Shown here piece by piece: positions 63,348 through 64,000 of a stretch of 64,000 nucleotides of DNA. The notes under the pieces were generated by a model, which saw only the letters and a program-made list of their open reading frames with translations, was not told the DNA's origin and made no database searches. The stretch covers positions 62,001 to 126,000 of the forward strand of contig JAMLIS010000004.1 in NCBI GenBank assembly GCA_023954015.1. The letters run 5' to 3'. The stretch's first letter is position 1. Each line of letters opens with the position of its first letter. The stretch comes from Burkholderiaceae bacterium. Lineage in GTDB: Bacteria > Pseudomonadota > Gammaproteobacteria > Burkholderiales > Burkholderiaceae_E. A program made the translations under genes and the position numbers.

Positions 63348-63427
63348 ACCGCTACGCGTCCGGTGGCGCCGTCGCCGGCCGACACCGCGCGCCGCGGCAA
63401 AGTCGCCCGCGCGCTCCCGCGCCGGCG

Positions 63428-64000
63428 TCAGCGACTCGCCTGTTGGTACAGCGGCATCACCCGCTGCGCATAGACCTGCAGATCCTTCAGACGGCTCTCC
63501 GCGGACGGGTGCGTGCTGAGGAACTCGGGACCGCCGCCGCCACCGGCCTTCTGGGCCATCTTCTGCCACAGCGTGATCGCCGCGCGCGGATCGTAGCCCG
63601 CGCGCGCGGCGATCTCCACGCCGATGCGGTCGGCCTCGGTCTCCTGCAGGCGGCTGTGCGGCAAGCCGAAGAAGGTCTTGTAGAAGACGTTCCCCAGATC
63701 GCTCGCCGCATCGCCGGCGCCCAGCAGCACGGCCGCGCCGGTGATCAGCACCTGCGCGCCGACCTGCTCGGAGGCACGCTCGCGGGCGTGCTCGCGCAAC
63801 GCGTGCGCGATCTCGTGGCCGAGCACTGCCGCGATCTCGTCGTCGGTCAGGTTCAGCTTCTTGACCAAGCCGCTGTAGACGCCGATCTTGCCGCCCGGCA
63901 TTACCCATGCGTTGATCTCGGGCGAGTCGAACACGTTGACTTCCCAGTTCCATGCGCGCGCATCGGGCCGGAACGCGGCGCTGGCCGGAATCAGCCGCGA
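63428..64000 (-). CDS. M48 family metalloprotease, cut by the window end
   Basis: Only the C-terminal 190 residues are visible. [10 protein letters not shown] carries the HExxH zinc motif and [19 protein letters not shown] supplies the third ligand and the family tail. [20 protein letters not shown] is typical of the BepA/LoiP group, which are periplasmic or outer membrane lipoproteins doing envelope quality control. The N-terminus with any signal lies beyond base 64000. Confidence 0.92.
   Translation of the reverse strand, partial: SRLIPASAAFRPDARAWNWEVNVFDSPEINAWVMPGGKIGVYSGLVKKLNLTDDEIAAVLGHEIAHALREHARERASEQVGAQVLITGAAVLLGAGDAASDLGNVFYKTFFGLPHSRLQETEADRIGVEIAARAGYDPRAAITLWQKMAQKAGGGGGPEFLSTHPSAESRLKDLQVYAQRVMPLYQQASR

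Overview
The window is GC-rich, compactly coded chromosomal DNA from a betaproteobacterium, most likely of the order Burkholderiales. The main evidence is gene order: leuC-leuD-leuB-asd-fimV-truA-trpF-trpB-trpA-accD-folC-SPOR-cvpA-purF-metZ and pyrG-kdsA-DUF1330-eno-ftsB are arrangements known from that group. Nothing points to recent mobile DNA: I see no insertion sequence, integrase, phage gene, CRISPR array, tRNA or rRNA.

Region by region. (1) 1-2.4 kb: a small membrane protein, cut by the window edge, diverges from an unusual fusion protein (bc1-like cytochrome b + [2Fe-2S] ferredoxin + FAD/NAD(P)H reductase). An FNR-type operator lies between them. (2) 2.4-7.4 kb: slyD, an Ala-rich lipoprotein, then a leftward group dapA-bamC-MBL hydrolase preceded by a methyltransferase. 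(3) 7.4-15.2 kb: a PAS/GAF/GGDEF/EAL signalling protein, an M50 protease, an alpha/beta hydrolase-rnm-yciO operon, and a divergent acyl-CoA synthetase. (4) 15.2-19.1 kb: a TRAP uptake operon dctP-dctQ-dctM whose DctQ carries an extra TM2 domain. (5) 19.2-25 kb: the pyrG-kdsA-DUF1330-eno-ftsB cluster, ending in a double left-handed beta-helix protein. (6) 25-32.6 kb: a cation efflux protein, a 3-oxoacid CoA-transferase, a thioesterase, a DUF3422 protein, an SDR, ETF-ubiquinone oxidoreductase and a Gly-rich RNA-binding protein.

(7) 32.9-45.5 kb is a DNA damage region: lexA-imuA-imuB behind a LexA box, a UdgX-type uracil-DNA glycosylase, and dnaE2 behind its own perfect LexA box. dnaE2 lies 6.3 kb from imuB. 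In between are a DksA/TraR-like gene with an FNR-type operator, the glycerol-3-phosphate uptake genes ugpB-ugpA-ugpE-ugpQ (no ugpC in view) and an EamA exporter. (8) 45.5-63.3 kb: the conserved leftward biosynthetic block for leucine, aspartate-family amino acids, tryptophan, fatty acids, folate, purine and methionine, with many 1-4 base stop/start overlaps. A partial M48 protease closes the window.

Themes worth attention: two FNR-type operators placed about 41 bases upstream of plausible start points; a cytochrome b fusion that keeps all four haem ligands but has lost the PEWY motif; a split SOS mutasome with UdgX nearby; and short tandem duplications sitting exactly on gene junctions (pyrG/kdsA, truA/trpF). 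Start codons were chosen by ribosome-binding site, overlap and family length; several are GTG or TTG, and ugpA seems to need CTG.
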